Assembly: GCF_000002995.4 (NCBI RefSeq)
Contig: NW_025062476.1
Coordinates: 5,879,001 to 5,943,000, forward strand
Direction of reading: 5' to 3'
Source: Brugia malayi
Lineage: Eukaryota > Nematoda > Chromadorea > Rhabditida > Onchocercidae
Length of the DNA: 64,000 bases
The translations under genes and the position numbers were made by a program. Of the stretch, positions 53,901-64,000 are shown piece after piece. The notes under the pieces were generated by a model, which saw only the letters and a program-made list of their open reading frames with translations, searched no databases and had not been told where the DNA came from. Each line of letters opens with the position of its first letter. The first letter of the stretch is position 1.

Positions 53901-56671
53901 GCTTTGCTAAAGGAATAAATTTACAGTAAAAATTAATATCATTTCTCAATCATTTAATCTTATTAAAAATTAACAACTTGTCACTAGGAAGCTAACTACA
54001 AAAATATTATAATACAATACGATGTGAAGAAGCATAATGAAAGATACATACAGCATCTCGTTCAGCTTGTAACTTAGCTTTCCAGAGATAAGCTGATGTG
54101 CAATCACGTTTTAAATGCCAGGAATATAATTTCTTCCCCGTTGATCCATTTCCTTGCAGGGAACTACTCGATGAAAAGGAGCTAATCGACGATTCACTGA
54201 AAAACCCAAAAGTTTGTCAGTATTTCTTCGAAAATCATTAGCATTAGTTTTAATCGATCCAACAGTTATTTATCGTCTCCCATATTTTCCTTCTCTCCCT
54301 CGAAATCTGGAAAACAGTCCTAATTCTCCGCTTATCAAAAACGATTCAAAAGGCAACCACGACAGTGTTTGAAAGACCAACTCTTTTGAATAAACTAAAC
54401 AATAAACTTGAAAGTGAATCCAGATCTGTTTAAATTCGAAAACCTTACTTTTCATTGGTCCAAAAGCTGCACAGCATAAATGTCGTAAAAACGACACATT
54501 TAAATTACATTCAAATCCTAATATTTTTTGCCAGATGCGTGATGAGTCAATCACCAAATATTTCTGCATTTAAATAATAACACTGTCTAGATCCTTAAGC
54601 CACTAAGCTAATTACATCCTCTTTTCTCACACAACGAAAAACTAATTTTGTTACCAGTTTTTGTTTACATTCATGCAAATGTTTCAACCAGCTTTCGGGT
54701 TGTCAGTTCAGTTCTATATATAAACCAACCAACCTTCCATACTAACCATTATTCATGCCTCGTTTTTGGGTAGTTTTTGAAGTATTTTAGTGTTTTATGA
54801 TCATTATTATACCATTTATAATATCTATGCGTTGTTATAACATTGATTTTTGCGTTAATGTTAATTTTGGTTTAATTACCCAAGTTTGAGGCAAATAAAA
54901 TATCTGGCAGTCAATACATTCTAATAAGCAATTTTTTTTTAAAAACATCAACTGACCTATTTTCGATGTCCAAAAGATGTTTGCATTTTGAACAGAACCA
55001 ACTTGAAAGCGGATCCTTCGGATTTATCCACGCTCCAGAAGGTGGTTTACATGTTCCATGAAAAGCTGTATCGCATGCAAAACACTGCACATTTTCCGGC
55101 TGAAAATCGTAAAAGCTATATAATCTGCTTCAATTTTGACAAATGCCTCAAAATTAGATTTTTTTAAAAAAACACCAAAATTAACAGGAACAGGAAAGTC
55201 TCAACACAAGATATTTTATAATGAACTTTAGATAAAAGTTAAAACTTCAAACTTTAAACAAAGCAAAAACAGGCTATGAATAAAGGCATTATTAATCTAC
55301 AGTGTTCTACACAAGAAATTCCAACTAGAGAGGAACATCCTCAATCATAAAAACTCACATCATATATAAACTCATTGCAACTGTAGCAGTATATACATGT
55401 CGGACAAAGCCATGTGCAGCACCGTTTTTCTGACACCAAACGTATAGATTCTGGTGCATATCCCAAACATTCCAAGTGATCTGAAAAATCATATTGATCT
55501 GCATATTGACTATAAACTTGAATATCTGACCGGCGTAAAAATTAGATTTTCATAAGGGCAGGAAACTACGGGCATAATTACCATAGACAAGAAATAAGTC
55601 TTGATTAAAAAAATAATGTATTTATAGATATTTAGCTTTATTTTACACGCTTATATGATTCATAGCATTAAAAACTCATGTACTCAGAGTAATGGAAAAA
55701 GCACTCAATACGGAGACTATCACATGAAATGATTACATTAAAAGATATTTGACTGAAAAGAATTTACATTTGTTTTCACAAACAGAACATGTCATGAAAC
55801 CCCCAGCACTTATTTTACATAGTCGACAGCGGTCTGTTCCTCGTGACCTGAAATAAATTAGAAAATATCATTCCTTTAAGTCAGCATTACATTTGCAAAA
55901 GCATTATGGGAAACTGACTGTAATTCATGAAATCAGTCTAACTGAATCACAAATTCTTTTCAAATGTCCAAAATAAAATTCAAAGAATTTACAAAAAAAA
56001 AAACGATGAATTCAAATGTCTAAAATAAAATTCAACCACAAACTGCCTTTTATATAATCCTCTAGTTTTGATTGGAGAATAAATGGAGGAGCTTTTCTGC
56101 TGCTTGTATTCCCTGACCTTTGCCAAAATCTTTTCGCTCTTTCTTACAACGTCAGATGAGTCAGCAGAAGTTTGTAAATTAAGTCGAGTTTTCTTCACTG
56201 CTGCAATCCTGAATGATAAAAAAATGTGGCACATGCAAAGAAACATGTACTACACGAAAACAGGAAAAAAGCTAAACAGTCACAAGGTATAAACTAAATA
56301 ATGGTATAAACTACAATGAAAGTAAGTTATAAGTGTAAAAAATTAGATGCAACAATGAAGTAATCATATCTCATAATATTATAATAGTATTAATTTGTTA
56401 ATGACTTAAATTTTAGCTTAACTAAATCCACTTGTTAGTACAACTGCTAATACATGCCCAATTAATGAGGCTGAATACCTGCAAATTCAATTCAAATTAC
56501 TTAGGCAAGCTTAAATTACCTTCTGCTCCTGCTATCGCCGTTCCCGATTGTTCTCGAGCATGAAGCAGTCTGAGTAGATAAAGCTTTCACCTTCTCATTC
56601 ACAAAAGTTATTTGCTGCTGTCTTTTTCTTGATGCTTTCGTAGCTTCAGATGTCCTCTTTCGAGTCTTCAT
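50983..56671 (-). CDS. lsy-12: MYST histone acetyltransferase with double PHD finger (KAT6/MOZ type)
   Basis: Nuclear lysine acetyltransferase; KAT6 enzymes act on histone H3 in a BRPF scaffold complex. Fifteen exons join in phase: 56671-56520, 56208-56044, 55847-55768, 55480-55359, 55099-54957, 54196-54052, 53873-53739, 53446-53283, 52982-52757, 52579-52490, 52236-52096, 52014-51921, 51811-51662, 51511-51411, 51108-50983, giving 677 residues. A basic N-terminus precedes a double PHD finger (about 107-215; [24 protein letters not shown], then [12 protein letters not shown] and WFCSKCK) and a Glu/Lys-rich helix (270-314). The MYST domain (about 375-640) has zinc ligands C427, C430, H443 and C447, autoacetylated-lysine equivalent K491, C533, acetyl-CoA loop QRTGYG (541-546) and catalytic E567 in GGPEHPLSD. 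The 51662/51511 intron is GC-AG. An alternative first exon may begin at ATG 57059. It lacks KAT6's N-terminal NEMM domain and long tail. Confidence 0.93.
54869..54890 (+). other. exact copy of the 22-nt SL1 spliced leader
   Basis: The plus strand reads GGTTTAATTA, then CC, then CAAGTTTGAG, identical to the SL1 leader that nematodes trans-splice onto many mRNAs. It lies antisense in the acetyltransferase intron between exons 55099-54957 and 54196-54052. It is followed by GCAAAT rather than a GT donor, so it is probably not a working SL RNA gene. No Sm site of the usual AATTTTGG form or SL RNA stem-loops are recognisable downstream. It could be a retroposed 5' end of a trans-spliced mRNA or a decayed SL RNA gene whose donor changed from GT to GC. 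Confidence 0.75.
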
Positions 56672-58502
56672 TTCTACAATACAAATTTTGAATGATGATA
56701 CTAATGTGAATTGAACATCTTGCCTTGAGCTCAGAAATTTAAACACCATGCAGTACAGAGAAATGCGCCACAAATAGAGCCGAAATTCTCAGCTTTTTGT
56801 GGTATGTCATAAGTTATAACAACTATACGAAGATTTACACTCATCTCCCTGTCTCTCTCTCTTGAAATACATTTTGTTCATCATTCCAGTCACTTCACGA
56901 ATCACGTAACTGCGTCTCTCTCTACACGTGAAACATTATAGCGGTATGCTTCACCCATCACATTTCACAACCACGTACAATCCTTTAACAAAATGTCTAC
57001 ACGCAAAGAAAATTTAAGTACTACTCACAATCACCCATTTCATGAAAGGTTTCGTCCATTGCAGCATAATTTTTTAATTAAATGAATGTATGTGAACGTA
57101 GACATTAAGAAGAAGAAGCTTATCAGTAGAGAATTGAAATGCTGGCGTGATCTGTGATGGATGGATGGATGTGATATTCACTGACTGATATTTGAACACA
57201 CTGATCACTTATCTCTTTAACAGATGTTGACGAGCTCAGCACAAATGTCCAACTGAAATAATAGTAAGCATTAAGCCGCCTCTGCTACTTCTGCTGCTGC
57301 TTCTGCTCTAAACCTCAACTTCATCAAGTTTCTGCTGCAACAGAGTTTCTTAGCTTAGGTATTTCTCATCATAGTATTCGCGATGCCAGCAGATTTTTAA
57401 AATTCTTCATTTTTTATGGCTAAGTTATTAGGAGTAATATTGTTAAGTAACTTACTGTTACAAAAACCAGTGAGTCTATTCTTTGTTCCTTATTATTTCA
57501 ATCAATTAAGTAAAATAAAACAAAAGTATTCGTCTAAGAAAAGAATCACTGATAATCAATAAAGGGAATATAAATGATGATACGATTAATATCATCAATC
57601 AGTATGTTTTTTTTTTTTGTTAAATTAAGCAGTTCCATACTATTTCTTTCTCTCTTCATTCCTTTTCTGTCACTGATAATCCTTGAAGCATAATAAACAT
57701 CAGTCATATGCCAAACTAACTTATAATATCTCTTAGGACTCTGGCTTCTTTTTTACTGTACTATTATATTCTGGCAAATATTCCCAATTATTGTGCTTTT
57801 TTTTTTTTTTTTTCACAACTTTGCAAGTGTACTGATCACAGTTGGCTCTATTCTTTTAAGGCCTGAGTGAGTGAAACGATATCTACGTTCCACCGATCCT
57901 CTATATATCTGAGACATAAACAGTTCAGTGTTTGGCTTCTTCAAAAATAGGTTAAGCAAATCATCCTCTCCTTAGCATTTCCAGTCACCGATCTGATTTT
58001 TCTTTCCATTTTATTTCTCTAAATTTATGATTGTCTTTTGTAGAATCTATCCGATAAAATTTGACGCCATTCTATCTTTTCATTTTCAAAAAGATTTTTA
58101 AAGGTTTTTTCTCCTTTCCCTTAAATATTTTGACTTCCATCATAGTTTCGTACACTTCACAGCATTCGCATTCTAGTTGCTTTTGTTCATGCTAGTTAGC
58201 CAAAAAGCTTCTCTATTGCTATCATGATAGATTATATCTCAAATCATCCCATTTGTACCAGTTTATTTCATAGAGTATCAAAGTACCCTTTGCTCTCTTT
58301 CATTTTTTGCACGTATGATTTAAAAAAAAAAAAAAAAAAAGAATGAGATGAGAGTTCGAAAATTTATCATCCAGCAATTTAAGATGATTTACAGCATAAA
58401 CAACAAAGTGACGTAAACAATAACAGCAGATCCTGAAGCAAGGTCAACTAGCAACAGCCCACCGCACACGTGCGTAATACTGATTGCTCCTCCCGATTCA
58501 AA
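56672..58502. promoter_or_regulatory. shared upstream region of two divergent genes
   Basis: This 1.8-kb segment separates the minus-strand acetyltransferase from the plus-strand LRR gene. It holds a minus-strand mini-frame at 57059-57024 that may be a first exon, CACGTG at 56925-56930 and 58467-58472, TGACGTAA at 58409-58416, and A and T runs at about 57789-57812 and 58322-58340. No other gene is seen. Confidence 0.5.
58409..58472 (+). promoter_or_regulatory. CRE-like site and E-box upstream of the LRR gene
   Basis: TGACGTAA at 58409-58416 and CACGTG at 58467-58472 lie 31 to 94 bases before the start codon at 58503, in a short GC-richer stretch. They match bZIP and bHLH consensus sites. Proximal-promoter function is inferred from position only. 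Confidence 0.35.
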
Positions 58503-61500
58503 ATGGTTAAATCATTGTTCAATATTTGTTTGGCAGCTACGTGCCAGCATAACTTATATGGATATTTGGCTGATTTGCCAACATCTTGTAAACAACGTTT
58601 GCTCGAATTCTTTAGCTCACATGACCAGGTATTACATTATCCCAGTTGTAATTATTAAAAATGTCAATCCCTGGATATTTTATCCATAGAAAAATAAAAA
58701 TGTTCAAAAATATGTTCCAGGAGTTGTACGATGAATTTAGACAGTGAATTTAAGTATATTTGCATCTCTTCAAAAAACTCAGCATAATAAGCCTCAGAAT
58801 ACTTGTATCCACTACACAAAAACTGATTGTAATGCTAATTGAATGATTTGAACAATCGTTTGTTTTATTAGGAAGTTGTTTTTATCACTAGATTAGAGAA
58901 AGGAAGACAGTAATCACCACACTATTTTTCCATTTAAAGAATATATATACATTTTCTTAAACCTTGATCAAGTCATTTCATATGAATTAAATCTCATTTT
59001 CAGTTATTTCTATCAGAATGCGCTCAACTTGTATCATCACCTTCATTTGGAAGAAATCTTACGGAATTACGTTTTTATCTGAGCGATCAAGTGACTGATA
59101 GTGTTCTGGAAGCCATTGCGGCTCATAATCGTGCACTTCAACAAATTGCAATTATTTTTTGTCAAAACATCACTGACAAGTTAACGACTCTATTTTCTCG
59201 AAGTTTATTTAAAGTTTCAATTTAGTGAATTTTCATAGGAATGGTATTATCTATTCATGTTGTGCACAATTAATGTTATAGGAATGATATTATTTGAAAA
59301 ATATCTTTAGGCTTCAAAATTTGTTACATCTTAATTTGACGGATTTCAATTTCAACTGGAAACATTTAGTTACATTTGTTGATAAAAGACCTAGATAGAA
59401 GATCTCGAAATCCATTTTAGGGTATTCGTGCAATAACAAGTGGACAACGAAAAATCGAGAAATTAGAATTTAGAGCTTTGAAGAAGCTTACATCAAATGG
59501 TTTATCACTGATAAAGTCAAATTTCTTACACACAGTCGACCTAAGCTCTTGCATCAAGGTCGAATAAAATACTTGTTATCAAACTGTTGTCAATCTAAGT
59601 TTGGTTTATGTACAATTCACCACTGTGGGGTGGTGTTGGTGTAGTGGTTTGGGAGTGTCGTGCTGCGCAACAGTTCGGCAGTTCGTCTCTTCAGAGCCCT
59701 GTGAAGAAATACAAGATGACGAGTCTGAGTTTGTACGATGCGGGGTGCAGTTATTGCACCTTGCCGTGCCTAGTCATGATGTCTAGAGGCATTTGTCCGA
59801 GGGCACTAGGTGATTGTCGTCATTATCATCGTAAGGTTTCAATGGAAGATGGAGAAGTTGGTGTGTGATTGAGGGTTTGGTTGTTTGTGTGTTACGTTTC
59901 GCATTTTGACATATTTTATAGTTTGGATGTCATTTGCAATATTTTTTGCTCTTTTATGAAGTCTGTCAATTTCATATTTTCAATTCAGATCAAAAGCGAT
60001 GGGATCTATCAGCTTGTTTATTTAAATCGTAACATTCACTGTTTGTATTTGAATAGCTGCAGAGGTTAGTCCTTTCAAAAAAAGAAAAAACTTATGCATT
60101 TTATTTTAACATTCTTTCGATATCATCTCGAAATCTAATACTTCTACATCATGTTTCATAAATGTTCGATTTAATTCAGTCTTTTAACTGCTGTTTTTGT
60201 GAACTGATTGAATTCTGTTGCCGAAATTTAGGTCTAAATGATCAAGCACTTTATGATATCGCACACTACCTCGGAGAAAAATTATCTGTTTTGGAGTTGG
60301 ATTTTTTACCAAATGTAATCGATCCATCTTCTGCTCTATTTTATTTGAGTCGTAATTGTCCAAACATTAAGCAGTTATCGCTTTGTCGTTTTTTCGAGGT
60401 ATTCTTTTGAGGAATTTATTATCCACTTTGGAAATTGGGTACATCTGCATTAAAAATAAAAATTTAATACTGAGTGACCTTTTTAAAAGCGCTTTTTATT
60501 TAGGTAGGGAGAGAGCTTACACTAATGCCTGAATACAGAATTGCTGGTGTAGGACTGCGTGATGTTGATTTACATGGTTTGTTTTATTTTCTTTTATCTT
60601 GAACATCCATTTCCACCTCTCTATTCATTTTTTTTTCTTGCTTTTAGCATTCTCTTGCATTCTGATGTAGTTAACGAAATCGTTAGTAGCTACTCCTGAT
60701 ATTTATCCAGCGATTGCTGCAGATTTTGTCTGGGAAAAAGGCTGCTTCATTTTCCACACATATACATTCATTTATGTGTATCCACTTTAGTTGTTATCAG
60801 ATTTACCCGGAACGAAATCTATTGAATGATTACTATTAGACTGTAATTCAAATTATCACTTGTTTTAGGCAACTATTTTTTCACTTTACCTCTCTTACCA
60901 CCAACGGTAAACAGAATACGGTTGTCAGTATGCGGCGATGAGGACGTGAATAGTTTAATTGATCGTTTGGAGATGTTACCTCAACTGACGAGTATTCATC
61001 TACAGATGAACTGCAAGGAACCAAGCTGGGTGAGGATTTAACCATTTTCTTTACACCTTGTTTGGTCCAGTTATCCTGAAATCCTGTCATCTAGAAATGG
61101 CTGCCCTGCGAGCTATTGCTGCTCACAAATATCCATGATTTAACCACTTTGCTACTAGTTTCTTCTGCCTTCCTTGCACTTCCTTTTTCATAGGGAATTT
61201 CTTGGTATGATTTTGAATGTTTGGAGTCATTTCCTTGTCCAAATCGAGTACCATGTATAAAAAGCACTTTTCATGAGGCGGAAGAGGTAAATTTTATCGT
61301 CCCACTTTGTAAGTATAACAATCATAAATACTATTAAACTTTTAGCGATTTTCACTTAATTTTAGCGATGTGTAGAAGATGCTAATTCATTTCTACGTTC
61401 TATCTTGCCGTATATTGGAAGCAAAATAACGCGGCTTCATGTTAGCTTTTAAATTTTCAATTGTTCTGTAACTTTGAGAAACTGATACCGATTTCTATAG

Positions 61501-62810
61501 ACAGCATCATTTTCGTCCTCAGTTCCCTAATTTTTTACCCAAATCCTCCTTTAGTTTATTTTTTGGGTTTCGGATAATCGTGAGGAAAAGCGTATTTGTT
61601 TTTACTGTTAATTTTTAGATATCGCTGCCAACGATTATTGATGGTGTCTTCAGTTTGATAACACAGTGTCTACCAAATTTAAGTCATTTGGCACTTGACG
61701 TCAAGCACATCAACAACAAACTACTGCGGTTATTCTTTACTGGTTTGCATTTCGATCTCCAGATTTTTTGGACATTTTGAACAGAGGAACTAAGTATTGA
61801 ATCCAGCAGAAAGCAGATGTAATCTTAGAAGAAATCTAATAAAAATTTAATAAAAACTATCTAATAAAAACTTTTAAAAGCTATGACAAATATTCTAGGT
61901 GGAATTCATTCGCCAGGTTCAAGATTGCGATCGCTGAAACTTTGCCGTCTTCGAACAACTTACAGAGCTTTGTTTGCGATTGCGCGTGGCGCACATTCAA
62001 TCACGGTACATGAAACTTAAATTTTCTAACCTGCTTCCTCTAAATATTTCTTTTTATTAGGTTTAAGTCAATCCAGCATTACCACTTTTCCATTTCGTCA
62101 AGCCTTTCTTCTCGTGTATATACCACAGATCGTTTCTTTTGACTTAGATTCAGAATAAACTTAAGAAATTAAGCTTAACTATAAAAGTAGCGCCATCATC
62201 AAAAGCCGTTTTTGTTAATCCAAGATATTTTTGAATATTTCAGGACTTAGAGGTGTCGCACATCCCTTGTGTTGATGATCGCTTCTTGGCTTTATTAGCA
62301 GATAATTGCATGGGTTTGAAAAATATTAATTTGAATGGTTGTAGATATGTCACCGACAAAGGACTTGCTGCCTTGGCGCGGTGAACTTTATTTAGTTCAT
62401 AAATTCCATTCCCTTCATTTGCACAAGCTCAAAAAATATTTTCTAAAATGACGTAATGAAATTATACACTGGAAACTTCTATTTCCCTCATTTTTATGAA
62501 TTTGCATTCATTATTAAATAAAAATACAAAAAACATGCTTCTTATTGAATTTCCATCAGAAGTTTGAATAGTAAAGACATCCAGTATATTATTCGATAGG
62601 TGCAATCAAAAGTTATGTTTCAGGAAGTGTTGTTTAAAGGAAGTGCGAATTCGTGCAACGTCATGTACAGACAAGTCAATATATTTGCTGGCGCAGTTTT
62701 GTCCTGACCTTGAATGGATATCACACGCTGATTTTAGTGGACGTCCAAAGTTCAGTGATAAAGCATTACAGTGTCTCAAAGATTCCTGTGTGCAAAGGGT
62801 TATTTGTTGA
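58503..62810 (+). CDS. leucine-rich-repeat protein with BC/SOCS-box-like N-terminus
   Basis: Probable substrate receptor of a cullin-2/5-Elongin BC ubiquitin ligase (inference). Fourteen exons join in phase: 58503-58628, 59004-59179, 59311-59368, 59421-59558, 59989-60064, 60232-60398, 60504-60576, 60869-61029, 61194-61286, 61366-61440, 61619-61742, 61899-62005, 62244-62380, 62624-62810, giving 565 residues. The N-terminus SLFNICLAA (4-12) followed by DLPTSCKQRLLEF (24-36) has the SLxxxCL...LP...K..LL pattern of BC/SOCS boxes. Most of the rest is degenerate leucine-rich repeats of the FBXL/AMN1 cysteine type (for example LKNINLNGCRYVTDKGLAALAR near the end). No F-box is visible. AATAAA overlaps the TGA stop, and another lies at 62905. 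The fourth intron carries a SINE-like insertion. The family is not named with certainty; ZYG-11- and LRR-1-like receptors share this plan. Confidence 0.82.
59621..59868 (+). mobile_element. tRNA-derived SINE-like element
   Basis: A GC-rich island of about 250 bases sits in the LRR gene intron between exons ending at 59558 and beginning at 59989. TGGTGTAGTGG at 59637-59647 matches a tRNA A box (as in tRNA-Val), and AGTTCGTCTCT at 59680-59690 approximates a B box. The box starts are 43 bases apart, as in tRNA genes (about 44). The segment around them does not form a convincing tRNA cloverleaf and is followed by about 170 bases of unrelated sequence, the usual plan of a tRNA-derived SINE. Element ends and target-site duplications are not resolved. 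Confidence 0.5.
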
Positions 62811-63359
62811 ATAAAGGAAACAAACTTATTTGTTCCTGCGTGTGAAGAATACGGCGAATTACTTTCCTACTATAACTTAGAAGTTAAAGGAAATAGATTT
62901 TTGTAATAAATTTCTCAGAATGAAATAGCTGAACCACATACTCCTCGACTGGAAGAGAATAAAGAGGATTTTTTCTTTTCACCTTGCGTAGTTAATTTTA
63001 AACAGTATGATTCCAAGGAATTATCTATCGCAACTTTTCTCATGCATGCAGATACCTTTCATAAATTGTAACTCCGCTCAAGCGAACTCTGAGTACAAAA
63101 ATATGTTACCAATAGTTTACACCTATAGACTACATTTCCAAATAACCAACCTCTTATCTCTCTTCTTCACACAGATAAACTCCAAGAATTGTCTCAAACT
63201 ACAATCCGTTTTCCCTTTCATTTTGATTTCGTAATTTATGATGCGGAAGTGATACCATGTCGGGATCAAATCATTCTTCACAGACCTTTATAAGTTAATT
63301 TACTGAAGAAAAAGCCATGTCCGAAAATATTCAAAATTTAAATAGGAATCCGGCGGTTT

Positions 63360-63457
63360 GCAATTAAAATATACTGCTAGGATCGGAGGGAGGGAATATA
63401 TCTCATTTTGTTATATGGAATAAGACATCATATTAGTTTTTTTAAGTCGCTTCGGAC
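63360..63457 (+). repeat. direct repeat, copy 1
   Basis: A 98-base segment beginning GCAATTAAAATATACTGC and ending AAGTCGCTTCGGAC, matched by a second copy at 63790-63891 with a few substitutions and a small indel. Confidence 0.9.
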
Positions 63458-63789
63458 AACAGCACACAGCTTATCATATAAAAAGTTTTAGAAGTTGTAA
63501 AGGAACCAGTGATTAGAAGAGGAATATAATCAAAAGTAATAATCTGTGGTCGCCGAAACATAAATATCAAAAAAGCAGAAAAGCCTGCAGAGTAAAATCA
63601 CTAATACTTCAGAGAATTACTGCGGAGGCTGCGTGCCATTTTCATGCGGTCCATTCCTATCGCTTTCATTGCTAGGACCTCCTAGGAAATAATTCTGTAG
63701 ATAATTTTTTAGATTTTGTTCAGCTTAGATTCATTTAAATAGAAATCATTTTTTTTTTTAATCATTTAAAAATTTCATTTAAATTAAAT

Positions 63790-63891
63790 GCAATTAAAAT
63801 ATACTGCTAGGATCGGAGGGAAAAAATCTATTTATCTCATTTTGTTATACGGAACAAGACATCATAATAGTTTTTTTAAGTCGCTTCGGAC
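63790..63891 (+). repeat. direct repeat, copy 2
   Basis: A 102-base segment sharing both ends and most of the interior with 63360-63457. The copies are 430 bases apart, start to start, and enclose 332 bases of unrelated AT-rich DNA, so this could be a segmental duplication or the ends of a small mobile element. Confidence 0.9.
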
Positions 63892-64000
63892 ATTTTTTTA
63901 ATTAAAAGCGATACTTGCATCTCACATAGAAAAACGAAATGCTGTCCAAAAAGTGCTGAGTAAAAGCTGAAATAGTAACTAATAGCAGTCTGCTTCTTAA

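Larger units (their letters stand above)
62811..64000. other. downstream region with direct repeat
   Basis: After the LRR gene stop no exon is supportable. Its main content is the pair of 100-base direct repeats described separately. Confidence 0.6.

Noticed and set aside
50983..56671. NURF/BPTF-type remodelling subunit suggested by PHD fingers
   Set aside because: The downstream exons encode a complete MYST acetyltransferase domain, and no DDT domain or bromodomain is present.
1..64000. CRISPR arrays, rRNA genes or bacterial operons
   Set aside because: No regularly spaced repeats, no rRNA sequence, and all recognised genes are spliced eukaryotic genes.

Overview
The window is AT-rich eukaryotic DNA holding six spliced protein-coding genes. 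Each was rebuilt exon by exon from conserved domains, GT-AG junctions and phase. The organism is a nematode: a UNC-130/FoxD forkhead factor, a nematode-style serpentine receptor, many short exons split by AT-rich introns, and an exact copy of the 22-nt SL1 spliced leader all point there. Intron sizes, base composition and protein divergence suggest a clade III parasite, perhaps filarial; that last step is inference.

Layout. 1-10275: no supportable gene, with microsatellites and a GC-box hairpin. 10276-10578 (-): an unrecognised reading frame with one internal stop. 10861-15029 (+): FoxD/UNC-130-like forkhead factor, 7 exons, 421 aa. 15030-24941: gene-poor. 24942-27466 (-): seven-transmembrane receptor, 7 exons, 332 aa. 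30279-40351 (-): phospholipase C-gamma (C. elegans PLC-3 type), about 30 exons, about 1360 aa. 40352-47463: gene-poor, with a GC-richer island of possible retroelement origin. 47464-50233 (-): F-box/WD40 protein, 9 exons, 381 aa. 50983-56671 (-): MYST histone acetyltransferase with a double PHD finger (KAT6/MOZ type, LSY-12-like), 15 exons, 677 aa. 58503-62810 (+): leucine-rich-repeat protein with an N-terminal BC/SOCS-box-like motif, 14 exons, 565 aa. A diverged 100-bp direct repeat lies near the right end.

The genes do not form one pathway. Two (F-box/WD40 and BC-box/LRR) look like substrate receptors of different cullin ubiquitin ligases, two (FoxD and KAT6) act in transcription and chromatin, and two (receptor and PLC-gamma) act in signalling. 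The acetyltransferase and the F-box gene lie head to tail about 0.75 kb apart and might be co-transcribed. The acetyltransferase and the LRR gene are divergent and share a 1.8-kb upstream region.

No single new system stands out. The best leads are the SL1 copy lying antisense in an intron of the acetyltransferase gene, a tRNA-derived SINE-like element in an intron of the LRR gene, a PLC-gamma whose SH3 ligand pocket has lost key aromatics, an in-frame stop at one PLC-gamma splice junction, a GC-AG intron inside the MYST domain, and the BC-box/LRR protein.
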